This document shows, one piece after another, positions 33,166 to 43,213 of a stretch of 64,000 bases of DNA. The stretch is taken from NCBI GenBank assembly GCA_945957395.1, contig CAMFKE010000002.1, forward strand, positions 186,001 through 250,000, read 5' to 3'. How positions within the stretch are numbered: position 1 is the first letter of the stretch; the number at the start of each line of letters is the position of its first letter. The notes below the pieces were generated by a model. It ran no database searches. It worked only from the letters and a program-made list of their open reading frames with translations, and was not told the DNA's origin. The position numbers were made by a program, and so were the translations under genes. The DNA comes from an uncultured Opitutia bacterium. GTDB taxonomy: Bacteria; Verrucomicrobiota; Verrucomicrobiia; Opitutales; UBA953.

Positions 33166-33289
33166 TGGCGTGGACGGACGGGCGGGTCCAAGCGTCAAAC
33201 GCCGGCGCACCCGTAAAAGTCTCACCCTCGGAAAATTTGGCCGAAGGCGCGAAAAAACGACCTGCGGAGCGCCCCGGGCGCCGCCCGGC

Positions 33290-34102
33290 TCACCATTTCA
33301 GTTTCGCGCGCAGGATGTCGAAGTGCGACATGCCGCGAGGGCGCAGGATCGGCAGACGACGCGGAGAGGTGCGCACGATCAGCGGGAAAAGCTCACCGCA
33401 CAAGGGGTCGTGACCGTCGACCGAAACGACGAGCTGAGCCCACGGATCCTCCTTCTCCACCAGGATTTTTGCGCAATCGGGGAAAATCACGGACCGGTTG
33501 GTCAGCGTGTGCGGGCAGATGGGGGTCATCGCGAAGACGGAAGCTTCGGGCAGAATGAGCGGCCCGCCCGCACCCAGGTTGTAGGCGGTCGAGCCCGTGG
33601 GCGTGGAGAAGATCAAACCGTCTCCGCGGAAGGTGTTCACGAAACCGTGCCCGTCGCGCACCCCAAGCCTGGCCAGACGAAACACATCGCGCGTCTTGAT
33701 AACGATGTCATTGAGCGCGCAGAACACGCGCCCGTCGGCGGTCTCGCACTCCAGCAGCGACACGTCGACCCGGCGGTAATCGCCATCCAGCACGGACACG
33801 AAACCCTGCGCGGCGGATTCGGCCGCATAGTTGGCCAGGAAGCCGAGCTTGCCTCGGTTCACCCCGAAGATGGGCACCCCGTGGCGCACGGCGGAGGCCA
33901 CGGCGCCGAGAATGGTGCCGTCGCCGCCCAGAACGCAGCAAGCCTCGCATCCGGCGAGAAAGTCCTCCGGGACCGGATGCGTCTCCGTGCGCACGACCTC
34001 GATGCCGCGCGCACTCGCGATGCCGGCCAGTTCCCCGGCCAACTCGCAGGCGCCAGGCTTCGCGCGATTCACAATCAGCGCGACTTTTTTCGTAATCGGC
34101 AT
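33290..34102 (-). CDS. nadK: NAD kinase
   Basis: 270 residues from the ATG at 34102; an ATG four codons earlier is possible. It phosphorylates NAD to NADP in the cytosol. Diagnostic motifs: VLGGDGTILGA (GGDGT), VNRGKLGFLA, LNDIVIKTRD and STPTGSTAYNLGAGGPL, with a C-terminal PICPHTLTNRS. All catalytic landmarks are present and the length is normal. It is followed on the same strand by nothing close; the membrane-protein gene upstream is 30 bp away, so the two may be co-transcribed. Confidence 0.95.
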   Translation of the reverse strand: MPITKKVALIVNRAKPGACELAGELAGIASARGIEVVRTETHPVPEDFLAGCEACCVLGGDGTILGAVASAVRHGVPIFGVNRGKLGFLANYAAESAAQGFVSVLDGDYRRVDVSLLECETADGRVFCALNDIVIKTRDVFRLARLGVRDGHGFVNTFRGDGLIFSTPTGSTAYNLGAGGPLILPEASVFAMTPICPHTLTNRSVIFPDCAKILVEKEDPWAQLVVSVDGHDPLCGELFPLIVRTSPRRLPILRPRGMSHFDILRAKLKW

Positions 34103-34132
34103 GGGGGCGGGCAAAAGGCGACCTTGAGCCGT

Positions 34133-34609
34133 TCAGGGCGCGGGAGGCGCCTCGACCTGGGTTTCCACCTTGGTCTCCAACTTCGATGCGGCGTCCGCGA
34201 CCAGGTCGCAAACGCGGCCGGACAGGTTCGCCACACCGCCGAGAATCGCCAGCGAGAACACCGTCAGACCGAAGGCGGGGCCGAACGGCATGCCCATCAG
34301 GAAAGCCACCGGCACCAGCCCGACCAGGCTGCCCAGCGCGCCCAGACCCAGGGCGATAACGATGTTATCATTACCCCAGGTGAGCCACGCGCCGCAGGCG
34401 GCGAAACCGCAGGCGGTCACGACAAGCATGCCCAGAAACGGCTTCAGCAAGCCGAGGTCCTTGCTGAAGATCAGGCGCGACAGGGTGCCGGCGGAGAAAA
34501 AGAGAATGAGCAGGGACACCACGAGGGTCACCCAGAAGGAGGCGGTGCCCCAAGGCTGGGCGCAAAGGGTGGAAAGAAGGTCCCGGAGGTTGGCGTAATA
34601 GAGTGTCAT
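34133..34609 (-). CDS. Multi-pass membrane protein of unknown function
   Basis: 158 residues from the ATG at 34609. Four hydrophobic segments are visible: FWVTLVVSLLILFFSAG, FLGMLVVTACGFAACGAWL, NIVIALGLGALGSLVGLVPV and GLTVFSLAILGGVANLSG. A short acidic tail with KLETKVETQVEAPPAP follows. It is divergent from pyrC and just upstream of nadK. I recognise no family. Confidence 0.7.
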   Translation of the reverse strand: MTLYYANLRDLLSTLCAQPWGTASFWVTLVVSLLILFFSAGTLSRLIFSKDLGLLKPFLGMLVVTACGFAACGAWLTWGNDNIVIALGLGALGSLVGLVPVAFLMGMPFGPAFGLTVFSLAILGGVANLSGRVCDLVADAASKLETKVETQVEAPPAP

Positions 34610-34761
34610 AGGCATCCTTTGTGCGCGCCACACGCCGGACGGAAAGCCGATTTTTCAAGTCGCCCCGGCAAAGGACGGCTAAACTCGGCCCGCAATCCGC
34701 CTTGCGCCACCCGCCCTTTGACACCTTGTTACGACCTCCCACCCCCCAACCGACGCCCGCC

Positions 34762-36099
34762 ATGGCCACCCTCCGCATCAACAACGCCACCCTCGTGAAC
34801 GAAGGCCGCTCCTTTGCCGCCGACATCCTCGTGAAGGACGGGCGCATCGCCGCCATCGGCGGGGTCCCCGCCGGCGTGAAGCCCGACCGCGAGATTGACG
34901 CGACCGGCCTGCTCGCACTTCCCGGACTCATCGACGACCAGGTGCACTTCCGCGAACCCGGACTCACGCACAAGGCCGACATCGGCAGCGAGGCGCGCGC
35001 GGCCGTCGCCGGCGGCGTGACCTCCTTCATGGAGATGCCCAACACCAATCCGACCTCCACCACGCTGGAGCAGTTGGAATGGAAGTACGCCCGCGCCGCG
35101 CAGACCTCGCTCGCCAATTACTCCTTCTACTTCGGCGTGACCAACGACAACATCGAGGAGATGAAGCGCGTGGACCCTCGCACCGTCTGCGGACTCAAGG
35201 CCTTCATGGGCTCCTCCACCGGCAACATGCTCGTGGACAACCCCGAGGTCCTCGACCGCGTGTTTCGCGAGGCGCACATGATTCTGGCCACCCACTGCGA
35301 GGACACCCCCATGATCAAGGCCGCCGAAGCCGCGGCCAAGGCGAAGTACGGCGAGGATGTCCCCGCCGCCCAGCACCCGGTCATCCGCGACGCCGAAGCC
35401 TGCTACAAGTCCTCGTCCTTCGCCGTGGAGCTGGCGCGCCGCCACGGCACGCGCCTGCACATCCTTCACATCACCACCGCCCGCGAGCTGGAGCTTTTCT
35501 CCAACCGCCCCCTCGGTGAAAAGAACATCACGGCCGAGGCCTGCGTGCACCACCTTTGGTATTCGGATTCCGACTACGCCACGCTCGGCCACAAGATCAA
35601 GTGCAACCCCGCCGTGAAGACCGCCGCCGATCGAGACGCGGTGCGCGCCGCGGTGAACTCCGGCCTCATCGACGTCATCGCCACCGACCACGCCCCGCAC
35701 ACGGCGGAGGAGAAGGCGCAGACCTACTTCAAGGCCCCATCGGGCCTGCCGCTCGTGCAGCACTCGCTGCCCATGCTCCTCGACCTGTGGAAGGACGGCG
35801 TGTTCCCCCTGGAGACCGTCGTGCGCAAGACCTCGCACGCCGTGGCCGACCTTTACCGCGTCAAGGACCGCGGATACCTGCGCGAAGGCTACTTCGCCGA
35901 CATCGTCCTCGTGAACCCGAACGCCGGCGAGACCGTCACCAAGTCCAACATCGCCTACAAGTGCGGCTGGTCCCCCCTGGAAGGGCACACCTTCCGCACC
36001 AAGGTCGTGGCCACGCTCGTGAACGGCTCAGTCGTCTTCGAAAACGGCGCCTTCGCCGCCGGCGCGCAGTCCGGTCATCGCCTGTCGTTCTCCCGCTGA
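34762..36099 (+). CDS. pyrC: Dihydroorotase
   Basis: 445 residues from the ATG at 34762. Class I dihydroorotase of the amidohydrolase fold, forming dihydroorotate from carbamoyl-aspartate in pyrimidine synthesis. Metal and substrate motifs: DDQVHFREPGLTHK (HxR), the carbamylated lysine in GLKAFMGSSTG (K146), THCED, LHILHITTA and IATDHAPHT (catalytic Asp). No other pyr gene is adjacent. A hydantoinase-type relative is less likely given HFREPG and DHAPH. Confidence 0.92.
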   Translation: MATLRINNATLVNEGRSFAADILVKDGRIAAIGGVPAGVKPDREIDATGLLALPGLIDDQVHFREPGLTHKADIGSEARAAVAGGVTSFMEMPNTNPTSTTLEQLEWKYARAAQTSLANYSFYFGVTNDNIEEMKRVDPRTVCGLKAFMGSSTGNMLVDNPEVLDRVFREAHMILATHCEDTPMIKAAEAAAKAKYGEDVPAAQHPVIRDAEACYKSSSFAVELARRHGTRLHILHITTARELELFSNRPLGEKNITAEACVHHLWYSDSDYATLGHKIKCNPAVKTAADRDAVRAAVNSGLIDVIATDHAPHTAEEKAQTYFKAPSGLPLVQHSLPMLLDLWKDGVFPLETVVRKTSHAVADLYRVKDRGYLREGYFADIVLVNPNAGETVTKSNIAYKCGWSPLEGHTFRTKVVATLVNGSVVFENGAFAAGAQSGHRLSFSR

Positions 36100-36184
36100 C
36101 CTTGCCGGGCTTCGGCGGGCGGCCTTGCGGCTTAAAACGCAAGGTCGCCCGACCGAACCAGCAATCCGCATCCCGTTTGCCGTC

Positions 36185-37300
36185 ATGACGCTTCTCGACC
36201 GATACATTCTCAAGGAATGGCTCAAGGTGTTCGGCATGGCGCTGGGCGCCATGGTGGGGTTGATTCTCATCGGCGAGATTTTCAACTCCATGCCGGACTT
36301 CATCCAATGGAAGACGCCGGCGGGGCGGGTCGCCCTGTATTATCTCTACCAGATCCCCGAACAGATGCCCATCGTGCTGCCCGTGGCCACACTGGTATCC
36401 ATGCTGTTCATACTCGGCCATCTGCACAAGAACCAGGAGATCACCGCCATGCGCGCCGCCGGCCTGAGCGTGCGCCGCATCACCCGCTCCCTGTGGGTCG
36501 CCGGCGCCGCCTGCACGGCGGCCCTCCTGCTTGTCAACACCGTCATCGCCGCCGCCTCCACCGAAGCCGCGCGAACCATTTACGAGAACTCCGAGTTCGA
36601 CTTCCGCCGCAAGGCGGAGAAGTCGGCCGCCAAGGCGGACCACTTCTCCTCCGTTTTCTTCGACAACGGCCGCGACAGCCGCCGCTGGCGCATAGCCAGG
36701 CTCGGCGCCTACACCGGGCAGGCCTCCGGCGTCCAGGTGTACGAACTGGACGGCACCGGCGCCCCCCTGCGCCAGGTTTTCGCCGAAAGCGCGCGCTTCG
36801 ACTTCACCCGGGGATTCTGGGTCTTTGAGAACGGCCGGGAAGTCGAGTACGCGAAGGACGAACCGGCCTTCACTGCACAACGCGCCTTCGCGACCAAGGA
36901 ACTGCCGTACTACCGCGAGAAGCCCATGCACATGAGGCTCATGACCATGAAGCCCTCGAACCTCTCGCTCGCCGAAATCGACAGCCTTCTGGCCATATCC
37001 AGCGACATGGAATCCGCCAAGACCTCGGCTCTGGCGGTGCGTTACCATAGCCTGCTGGCCAGTCCGTTCGCCTGCCTGGTCTGCGTGGGACTGGCCATAC
37101 CGTTCGCCGTGGCCGGCGTGAGAACCAACCCGATGATCGGAGTCTCCAATGCCATCGGGGTATTCATCCTCTACTACCTTTTTGACCGCATAGGATACGC
37201 GCTGGGCTCACAGCAGATTCTGCCGCCCATGCTCGCCGCATGGCTTCCCCTTCTGCTCGTCCTCGCCTACGCCGCGCACCTGGCTCGCAAGATGAACTGA
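36185..37300 (+). CDS. LptF/LptG-family permease (LPS export)
   Basis: 371 residues from the ATG at 36185 (MTLLDRYILKEWLKVFGMAL). Inner-membrane part of the LptB2FG exporter that moves lipopolysaccharide to the LptC-A bridge. The family pattern is clear: N-terminal TLLDRYILKE, early membrane helices, FILGHLHKNQEITAMRAAGL (coupling region), a large periplasmic beta-jellyroll (~residues 130-270), and C-terminal helices (LLASPFACLVCVGLAIPFAV and GVFILYYLFDRIGYALG). Only one of the usual F/G pair is here. It implies an LPS-producing Gram-negative envelope. Confidence 0.9.
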   Translation: MTLLDRYILKEWLKVFGMALGAMVGLILIGEIFNSMPDFIQWKTPAGRVALYYLYQIPEQMPIVLPVATLVSMLFILGHLHKNQEITAMRAAGLSVRRITRSLWVAGAACTAALLLVNTVIAAASTEAARTIYENSEFDFRRKAEKSAAKADHFSSVFFDNGRDSRRWRIARLGAYTGQASGVQVYELDGTGAPLRQVFAESARFDFTRGFWVFENGREVEYAKDEPAFTAQRAFATKELPYYREKPMHMRLMTMKPSNLSLAEIDSLLAISSDMESAKTSALAVRYHSLLASPFACLVCVGLAIPFAVAGVRTNPMIGVSNAIGVFILYYLFDRIGYALGSQQILPPMLAAWLPLLLVLAYAAHLARKMN

Positions 37301-37442
37301 CCTCGCCAAGTATGCGGCAGAAGAGCCCGAAGCGGCCGGCCGCCCTTCCGTCGCCCATTCGTCCGGATCGCCTCGCCCTTACGCAGATTGCCCGTCCAGT
37401 CGCCCCCTGTCTTTCGTCCATAGCCTCTCGCCCACATTTTCC

Positions 37443-38600
37443 ATGTCCGACTTCCTCCGCCTCAAACCCGGCCGCCACAACCGCGTCATCGACGGACACC
37501 CCTGGGTGTTCGCCGGCGAAATCATCCCGCCCCCCCCCGGCCTTTTCCGCGACGGCGATGCGGTGGAACTGCGCGACCCGAAGGACCGCGTGCTGGGCAC
37601 CGGTCTGTACAACGCCAAGTCGCAGATCGTGTGGCGCCGCTTCGCCCGCGCCCCGCGCCCCTTCGATGAGCTCACCGTGCACGGCCTGCTGGACGCCGCC
37701 CTCGCGCGCCGCGACAAGAACGCGCGCGTGCAGCGCCTCGTGTGGTCCGAATCGGACAACCTGCCCGGACTCGTGGTCGAGCGCTTCGACGACTGCGCCA
37801 GCGTGCAGTCCACGACCTGCGGCATGGACCGCATGCTGCCGGCCGTTGCCGGCTGGCTGCAGATCCGACTGGGCATCAAGGACATCGTCTTCCGCTGCGA
37901 CTCCCCCTCGCGCAAGTACGAGGGCCTTGAGTCGTATGTGAAAACCTGGGACGGCAAACCCTTCCGCCCGCGCCCCGTCATGATCGACGGCATCACCTAC
38001 ACCATCGACCTCGTGGGCGGCCAGAAGACCGGATACTACCTCGACCAGCGCGAGCAGCACAGCCGCGTCGCGCAGTTCGCCAAGGGCCGCAAGGTGCTCG
38101 ACGCCTGCTGCAACCAGGGCGGCTTCGCCCTCCAGGCCGCCAAGGCCGGCGCCGCCTCCGTGCTCGCCATCGACATCTCCGAGGACTGCGTGGCCGCCAC
38201 CAAGGCGAACGCCGCCGCCAACGGGCTCACCGTCGAGGGCGTGACCGCCAACATCTTCGACTGGTTCACCACCAACCGTGAGACGAAGTTCGACCTCATC
38301 ATCCTGGACCCGCCCCCCTTCGCGCGAACCAAGGACAGCGTCGAGGGCGCCCTGCGCGGCTACAAGGAGCTGAACCTTCGCGCCATGCGCCTGCTCACGC
38401 CCGGCGGCATCCTCGCCACCTACTCGTGCTCCCAGCGCGTCTCCATCGACGACTACCTCGCCGTGCTCGGCGACGCCGCCGCCGATGCGCGGCGCGAGGC
38501 GCGCCTGGTGGAGATCACCGGCCAGCCGGCCGACCACCCGGTGCTGCTCACGTTCCCCGAATCGCGTTACCTCAAGGGCGCCATCGTGCGCGTCGACTGA
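37443..38600 (+). CDS. rlmI: RlmI-like class I rRNA (cytosine-C5) methyltransferase
   Basis: 385 residues. An N-terminal PUA-type RNA-binding domain ([23 protein letters not shown]) is followed by an SAM methyltransferase core: [20 protein letters not shown] (motif I), [21 protein letters not shown] (motif IV) and TYSCSQRV (motif VI Cys). The family methylates 23S rRNA C1962. A C9 homopolymer at 37530-37538 encodes the PPPP turn near residue 30. The assignment to RlmI rather than another COG1092 member is by overall layout. Confidence 0.85.
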   Translation: MSDFLRLKPGRHNRVIDGHPWVFAGEIIPPPPGLFRDGDAVELRDPKDRVLGTGLYNAKSQIVWRRFARAPRPFDELTVHGLLDAALARRDKNARVQRLVWSESDNLPGLVVERFDDCASVQSTTCGMDRMLPAVAGWLQIRLGIKDIVFRCDSPSRKYEGLESYVKTWDGKPFRPRPVMIDGITYTIDLVGGQKTGYYLDQREQHSRVAQFAKGRKVLDACCNQGGFALQAAKAGAASVLAIDISEDCVAATKANAAANGLTVEGVTANIFDWFTTNRETKFDLIILDPPPFARTKDSVEGALRGYKELNLRAMRLLTPGGILATYSCSQRVSIDDYLAVLGDAAADARREARLVEITGQPADHPVLLTFPESRYLKGAIVRVD

Positions 38601-38751
38601 GCCGGATCCGGAACTGCGCCGCAGAGGGGCGAAGGAGGCGTATCGCGGGCGACCGCACCGCCCCTTCGCCCTTCGTCGTTCTTACTTTCCGCACCCTCCG
38701 CAGTTGACCGAAGGGCCCGGCGCCATACCGTGCGCCCCTCCTTTTAAAACC

Positions 38752-40164
38752 ATGGCGAAGACGCTTTTTGAAAAGGTGTGGGATGCCCACACCGTCCGCA
38801 CCCTGCCCAACGGGCAGACCCAGCTCTTCATCGGCACGCACCTTATCCACGAGGTGACGAGCCCGCAGGCCTTCGGCATGCTTCGCGACCTCGGCCTGAA
38901 GGTGAAGCGTCCCGACCGCACCTTCGCCACGGTCGACCACATCGTGCCCACCCTCTCACAGGTCGAGCCCTTCGCCGACGACATGGCCCAGGCCATGATT
39001 TCCGAACTGCGCCGCAACTGTAAGGACGCCGGCATCAAGTTCTTCGACCTGCCCACCGGCGCCCAGGGCATCGTGCACATGGTCGGCCCCGAGCAGGGCA
39101 TCACCCAGCCCGGCAGCACCATCGCCTGCGGCGACTCGCACACCGCCACCCACGGCGCGTTCGGCGCCATCGCCTTCGGCATCGGCACCAGCCAGGTGCG
39201 CGACGTGCTCGCCACGCAGACGCTGTCGATGTCCAAGCTCAAGGTGCGCCGCATCAATGTGGACGGCCGCCTCGCGCCCGGCGTGTACTCTAAGGACGTC
39301 GTCCTGCACATCATCCGCGTGCTCGGAGTGAACGGCGGCCTCGGCTACGCCTACGAATTCGGCGGCTCCGTCTTCGACAACTTCACCTGCGAAGAGCGCA
39401 TGACGGTCTGCAACATGGCCATCGAGGGCGGCGCCCGCTGCGGCTATGTCAACCCCGACCAAACCACCTTCGACTACCTCAAGGGCCGCCCCTTCTCGCC
39501 CAAGGGAGCCGAGTGGGACGCCGCCGTCGCGCGCTGGAAGGCCACCGCCTCCGACCCCGGCTGCAAGTACGACGATGTCGTCAACATCAAGGCCGAGGAC
39601 ATCCGCCCCACCGTCACCTGGGGCATCACGCCCGGCCAGGCCGTCTTCATCGACGAAAACCTGCCCAAGCTCGCCGAGCTGCCCGAACACGACCGCGGCA
39701 CGGCCGCCGAGGCCTACAAGTACATGAAGCTCACCGAAGGCGCCCCCGTGAAGGGCGTGAAGGTGGATGTCGCGTTCCTGGGCTCGTGCACCAACGGCCG
39801 CTACTCCGACCTCGTCGAGGCCGCCAAGTACCTGAAGGGCCGCAAGGTCGCCCCGGGCGTGAAGGCGCTCGTGGTGCCCGGCTCGCAGGCCGTCGCGCGC
39901 CAGTGCGAAGCCGAGGGACTCGACAAGGTCTTCAAGGACGCCGGATTCGAGTGGCGCGGCGCAGGCTGCTCCATGTGCCTGGCCATGAACCCCGATCGCC
40001 TCCAGGGCGACCAGCTCTGCGCCTCCTCCTCGAACCGCAACTTCAAGGGACGCCAGGGCTCGCCCACCGGCCGCACCATCCTCATGTCGCCCGTCATGGT
40101 CGTCGCCGCCGCCGTCACCGGCACGCTGGCCGACGCCCGCGAGGTTTTCGGCATCCGAGCCTGA
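38752..40164 (+). CDS. leuC: 3-isopropylmalate dehydratase large subunit
   Basis: 470 residues. Aconitase-family enzyme of leucine synthesis, isomerising 2- and 3-isopropylmalate. The [4Fe-4S] ligands are in GSCTNGR (C346) and [10 protein letters not shown] (C406, C409), at the positions expected for LeuC; other motifs are [28 protein letters not shown] and [13 protein letters not shown]. The small subunit leuD does not follow, and the gene has its own terminator, so the subunits are encoded apart. Confidence 0.95.
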   Translation: MAKTLFEKVWDAHTVRTLPNGQTQLFIGTHLIHEVTSPQAFGMLRDLGLKVKRPDRTFATVDHIVPTLSQVEPFADDMAQAMISELRRNCKDAGIKFFDLPTGAQGIVHMVGPEQGITQPGSTIACGDSHTATHGAFGAIAFGIGTSQVRDVLATQTLSMSKLKVRRINVDGRLAPGVYSKDVVLHIIRVLGVNGGLGYAYEFGGSVFDNFTCEERMTVCNMAIEGGARCGYVNPDQTTFDYLKGRPFSPKGAEWDAAVARWKATASDPGCKYDDVVNIKAEDIRPTVTWGITPGQAVFIDENLPKLAELPEHDRGTAAEAYKYMKLTEGAPVKGVKVDVAFLGSCTNGRYSDLVEAAKYLKGRKVAPGVKALVVPGSQAVARQCEAEGLDKVFKDAGFEWRGAGCSMCLAMNPDRLQGDQLCASSSNRNFKGRQGSPTGRTILMSPVMVVAAAVTGTLADAREVFGIRA

Positions 40165-40203
40165 TCCGAATTCCACGCGTTTCGCCAAGAAAAGCGCGAA
40201 CCG

Positions 40204-40239
40204 AAGGCCGCCCGAGCACAAGGCTCCGGCGGCCTTTTT
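40204..40239 (+). terminator. Rho-independent terminator of leuC
   Basis: AAGGCCGCC ... GGCGGCCTTTTT hairpin 40 bp after the stop. Confidence 0.88.
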
Positions 40240-40289
40240 GCGCCCGCCCTCGGGCAAAAAAACTGGAACAGCGCGACCGGATTCCTGTC

Positions 40290-43082
40290 ATGCGCCACGC
40301 CATGCATTCCCCCATCATCCCCATCCTGGCCCTGGCGCTCGCCCCGCTCGCCGCATTCGGTCAGGCCCGCCCCGACGCCGTCCGCTACGACGCCAACAGC
40401 CTCATCATCGACGGCAAACCCTTCCAGGTCTACTCGGGCGCCTTCCACTATTTCCGCTGCCCCAAGCCCCTGTGGCGCGAGCGCTTCCAGAAAATCAAGG
40501 AAGCCGGGTTCAACACCGTCGAAACCTATGTCGCCTGGAACGAGCATGAGCGCCGCAAGCCCGCCGGCGGCGTGAAGGACTTCTCGCAGGTCGACATGAC
40601 CGACCTCGTCGAGTGGATGACCATGGCGCACGAAGAGTTCGGACTCTACACCATCATCCGCCCGGGCCCCTACATCTGCGCCGAGTGGCAGGCCGCCGGA
40701 TACCCGCGCTGGCTCCTCGCCGAAGTCCCCGAAAAGGTCGCCAAGGACCGCCCCATCTGGCTGCGCTCCGACGACCCCTCCTACCTCGACTGGTCCCAGC
40801 ACTGGATGGACGCCGTCTGCAAGGTCGTCGCCCCCCTTCAGGTCACCCGCAAGCCCGCCGGAGCCAAGGGCGTGATCCTCTTCCAGATCGAGAACGAGTA
40901 CGACTTCTGGGGCATGCCTCGCGACGCCAAGATCACCCACCTCAAGCGCCTCAAGAAGGACGCCCGCGCCGCCGGCATCGAAGTGCCCATCTTCACCTGC
41001 CTCACCGGAGAGACCCGCGGTTCCAAGGACCCCGAGCTCGCCGAGGTCATCGACGTGGTGAACCTCTACAACCGCAACGACATCCTCGGCGCCGGCGCCA
41101 AGATGGCCGACTTCAAACGCTCCCAGCCCGGCAAGCCCGGCGGCGTCGGCGAGCTGCAGGGCGGCTGGTTCGCCAAGGTCGGCGGCGGCAGACTCAGCGA
41201 GGAGCAGGACGGCATCGACGAGCTGCAGATCAACGCCATCACGCTCTCCGCCTTCGCCAACGGCGCCACGATCACGAACTACTACATGCTGTTCGGCGGC
41301 TCCCACTTCGGCCCCACCGGCGCCCGCGGCCAGCTCACCTCCTACGACTACAACGCCCCCATCCGCGAGACCGGCGCCGTCGGCCCGCGCTATGCGGCCG
41401 TCAAGGGCATCGGCGCCATGCTCGCCAAGTGGGGCGAGACCCTCGCCTCCTCCGACAAGGTCAAGATCACCGGCGTCACCGGCGGCGACGGCCTGGAGTT
41501 CACCGTGCGCGCCGCGAAGACCGGCGAGCGCCTCGTGTTCGCCTTCAACAAGGACCGCAAGGCCGGCAAGACCGGCGAGGCCACCCTCGCGCTCGACGGC
41601 GGCGTGTCGTTGAAGGTCAACTACGACCTCGGCCCCTTCGGCTACGAAATCTGCAAGCTCGCCCCGGGCGAGACCTCCACCGTCGGCAAGGAGTGGCTGC
41701 CCACCCCGGGCGCTCTCCCCAAGCGCCCCGACCCCGCCTCCCTCCCCAAGCCCATCCGCGTCGCCTCCGCCCTCGTCTTCGAAGAAAACGCCCCCGCCTC
41801 CGGCTGGAAAACCCTCCCCAAGGACGGCGCCCACCTCGCCACCCTCGGCGTCTTCGACGACTTCCCCGTCGCCTACGCCACCAAAATCACCCTCTCCCCC
41901 GCCGAAGCCAAAAACTTCACCGGGCTCGCCCTCACCCTCTTCAACGACGACCGCGCCGTCGCCCGCGTGAACGGCACCGTCCTGGCCACCAACCACAACG
42001 CCTCCAAGCCCGGCCGCGGCAAAACCGCCAAGCTCGACTTCGACGTCGCCTCCCTGCTCAAGCCCGGCGCCAACCTCATCGAAATCTTCCACGAGGACCT
42101 CGATTCACACAACTGGGACTACGAGACCCAGGACTTCTACGGCCTCAAGAGCGCCCGCCTCACCCGCCAGGCCCCCGGCCGCGACCTCCTCGACTGGTCC
42201 GTGCGCCTCGTCGCCGACGAAGCCGAGGGCCGCAAGCTCGCCGCCACCGCCGACGACGGCAAGGGCGCCAAGTTCTCCTTCGACGCCGCCACGCTCTCCG
42301 AACTCAACGGTGTGCACCAACCCGGCGCCGACACCACGAAGCTCGCCGCCGCCAAGATCCTCTTCGATAAAATGGGCGTCGCGCTCTACCGCACCACCCT
42401 CGACCTCCCCCCGGCCGACCTCAAGGCCGGACTCACCCGCCTCGTCCTCGAGCGCCTCGACGACAAGGGCGAAATCTTCCTCAACGGCCAGCCCATCGGT
42501 AAACACAACGACTGGAAGACCCCCTTCGTCGCCGATGTCGCCAAGCTCCTGCGCCCGGGCAAAAACGAACTCGCCGTGGTCGTGCTCAACAGCGACGGCC
42601 AGGGCGGCCTCACCCGCTCCGCGCGCCTGGAAAGCGCCTCCGACGCCTTCAACAAAGACCTCGCGCTCTCCTGGGCGCGCACCCCCGCCGGCCTCGTCCC
42701 GGCCTCCGGCGGCCGCCGCCTCGCGCTCGACACGACCAAGGTCGTGCCCGACCGCGGCACCGCGCACCCGAAGGGCAAGCCCTCCGCCCTCCTCACGCGC
42801 TATGTCGCCGAGTTTGATCTGCCCGCCGCCCCCGCCGGCGTCCGGCTGCCCTGGCACGCCCGCCTCGACGCCTCCGGCAACGGCCAGCTCTACCTCAACG
42901 GCCACCACGTCGGCCGCTACTTCCAGGCCGGCCCCCAGCGCGCCTTCTTCCTGCCCTCCTGCTGGCTCAAGCACGGCGCTAAGAACACCCTCGTCATCGA
43001 GCAGCTCCCCACCGCCGCCGGCGCCGAGCTGCGCGCCCTCGAGATCACGCCCGCCGTCGACCACGCCGAACTCCTCCGCTAA
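40290..43082 (+). CDS. Secreted GH35-type beta-galactosidase
   Basis: 930 residues from the ATG at 40290 (or MHSP at 40302), with a signal peptide (IIPILALALAPLAAFGQA). The catalytic TIM barrel starts FQVYSGAFHYFRCPKPLWRE; acid/base Glu in FQIENEYDF (E203), probable nucleophile in GVGELQGGW (E288), and YYMLFGGSHFGPTGA. Residues ~490-930 are two or more beta-jellyroll domains (KKITLSPAEAKNFTG type, GEIFLNGQPIGKHNDW, GQLYLNGHHVGRYFQAG). It probably releases beta-linked galactose from glycans and may complement the sulfatase-fucosidase locus. Its 3' end is duplicated at 51830-52150. Confidence 0.88.
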   Translation: MRHAMHSPIIPILALALAPLAAFGQARPDAVRYDANSLIIDGKPFQVYSGAFHYFRCPKPLWRERFQKIKEAGFNTVETYVAWNEHERRKPAGGVKDFSQVDMTDLVEWMTMAHEEFGLYTIIRPGPYICAEWQAAGYPRWLLAEVPEKVAKDRPIWLRSDDPSYLDWSQHWMDAVCKVVAPLQVTRKPAGAKGVILFQIENEYDFWGMPRDAKITHLKRLKKDARAAGIEVPIFTCLTGETRGSKDPELAEVIDVVNLYNRNDILGAGAKMADFKRSQPGKPGGVGELQGGWFAKVGGGRLSEEQDGIDELQINAITLSAFANGATITNYYMLFGGSHFGPTGARGQLTSYDYNAPIRETGAVGPRYAAVKGIGAMLAKWGETLASSDKVKITGVTGGDGLEFTVRAAKTGERLVFAFNKDRKAGKTGEATLALDGGVSLKVNYDLGPFGYEICKLAPGETSTVGKEWLPTPGALPKRPDPASLPKPIRVASALVFEENAPASGWKTLPKDGAHLATLGVFDDFPVAYATKITLSPAEAKNFTGLALTLFNDDRAVARVNGTVLATNHNASKPGRGKTAKLDFDVASLLKPGANLIEIFHEDLDSHNWDYETQDFYGLKSARLTRQAPGRDLLDWSVRLVADEAEGRKLAATADDGKGAKFSFDAATLSELNGVHQPGADTTKLAAAKILFDKMGVALYRTTLDLPPADLKAGLTRLVLERLDDKGEIFLNGQPIGKHNDWKTPFVADVAKLLRPGKNELAVVVLNSDGQGGLTRSARLESASDAFNKDLALSWARTPAGLVPASGGRRLALDTTKVVPDRGTAHPKGKPSALLTRYVAEFDLPAAPAGVRLPWHARLDASGNGQLYLNGHHVGRYFQAGPQRAFFLPSCWLKHGAKNTLVIEQLPTAAGAELRALEITPAVDHAELLR

Positions 43083-43104
43083 GCCGTATCCAAAGCACCA
43101 CCCC

Positions 43105-43137
43105 AAAAGCCGGCGTCCCCGCGACGCCGGCTTTTTT
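43105..43137 (+). terminator. Rho-independent terminator of the beta-galactosidase gene
   Basis: AAAAGCCGGCGTC-CCCGC-GACGCCGGCTTTTTT. The same hairpin, slightly altered, follows the duplicated gene end at 52171-52203. Confidence 0.9.
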
Positions 43138-43213
43138 GCGCCCGGCCCAAGTCGGCGCCGGGGCGAGGCGGGGCGAAATCCAGGTTGAAGCCGGGGGTCG
43201 CCCAAGGACCGCC

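Noticed and set aside
39513-40289. Upstream extension of the beta-galactosidase frame to 39513
   Set aside because: The extension overlaps leuC and is Arg/Pro-rich; the signal peptide begins at 40290.
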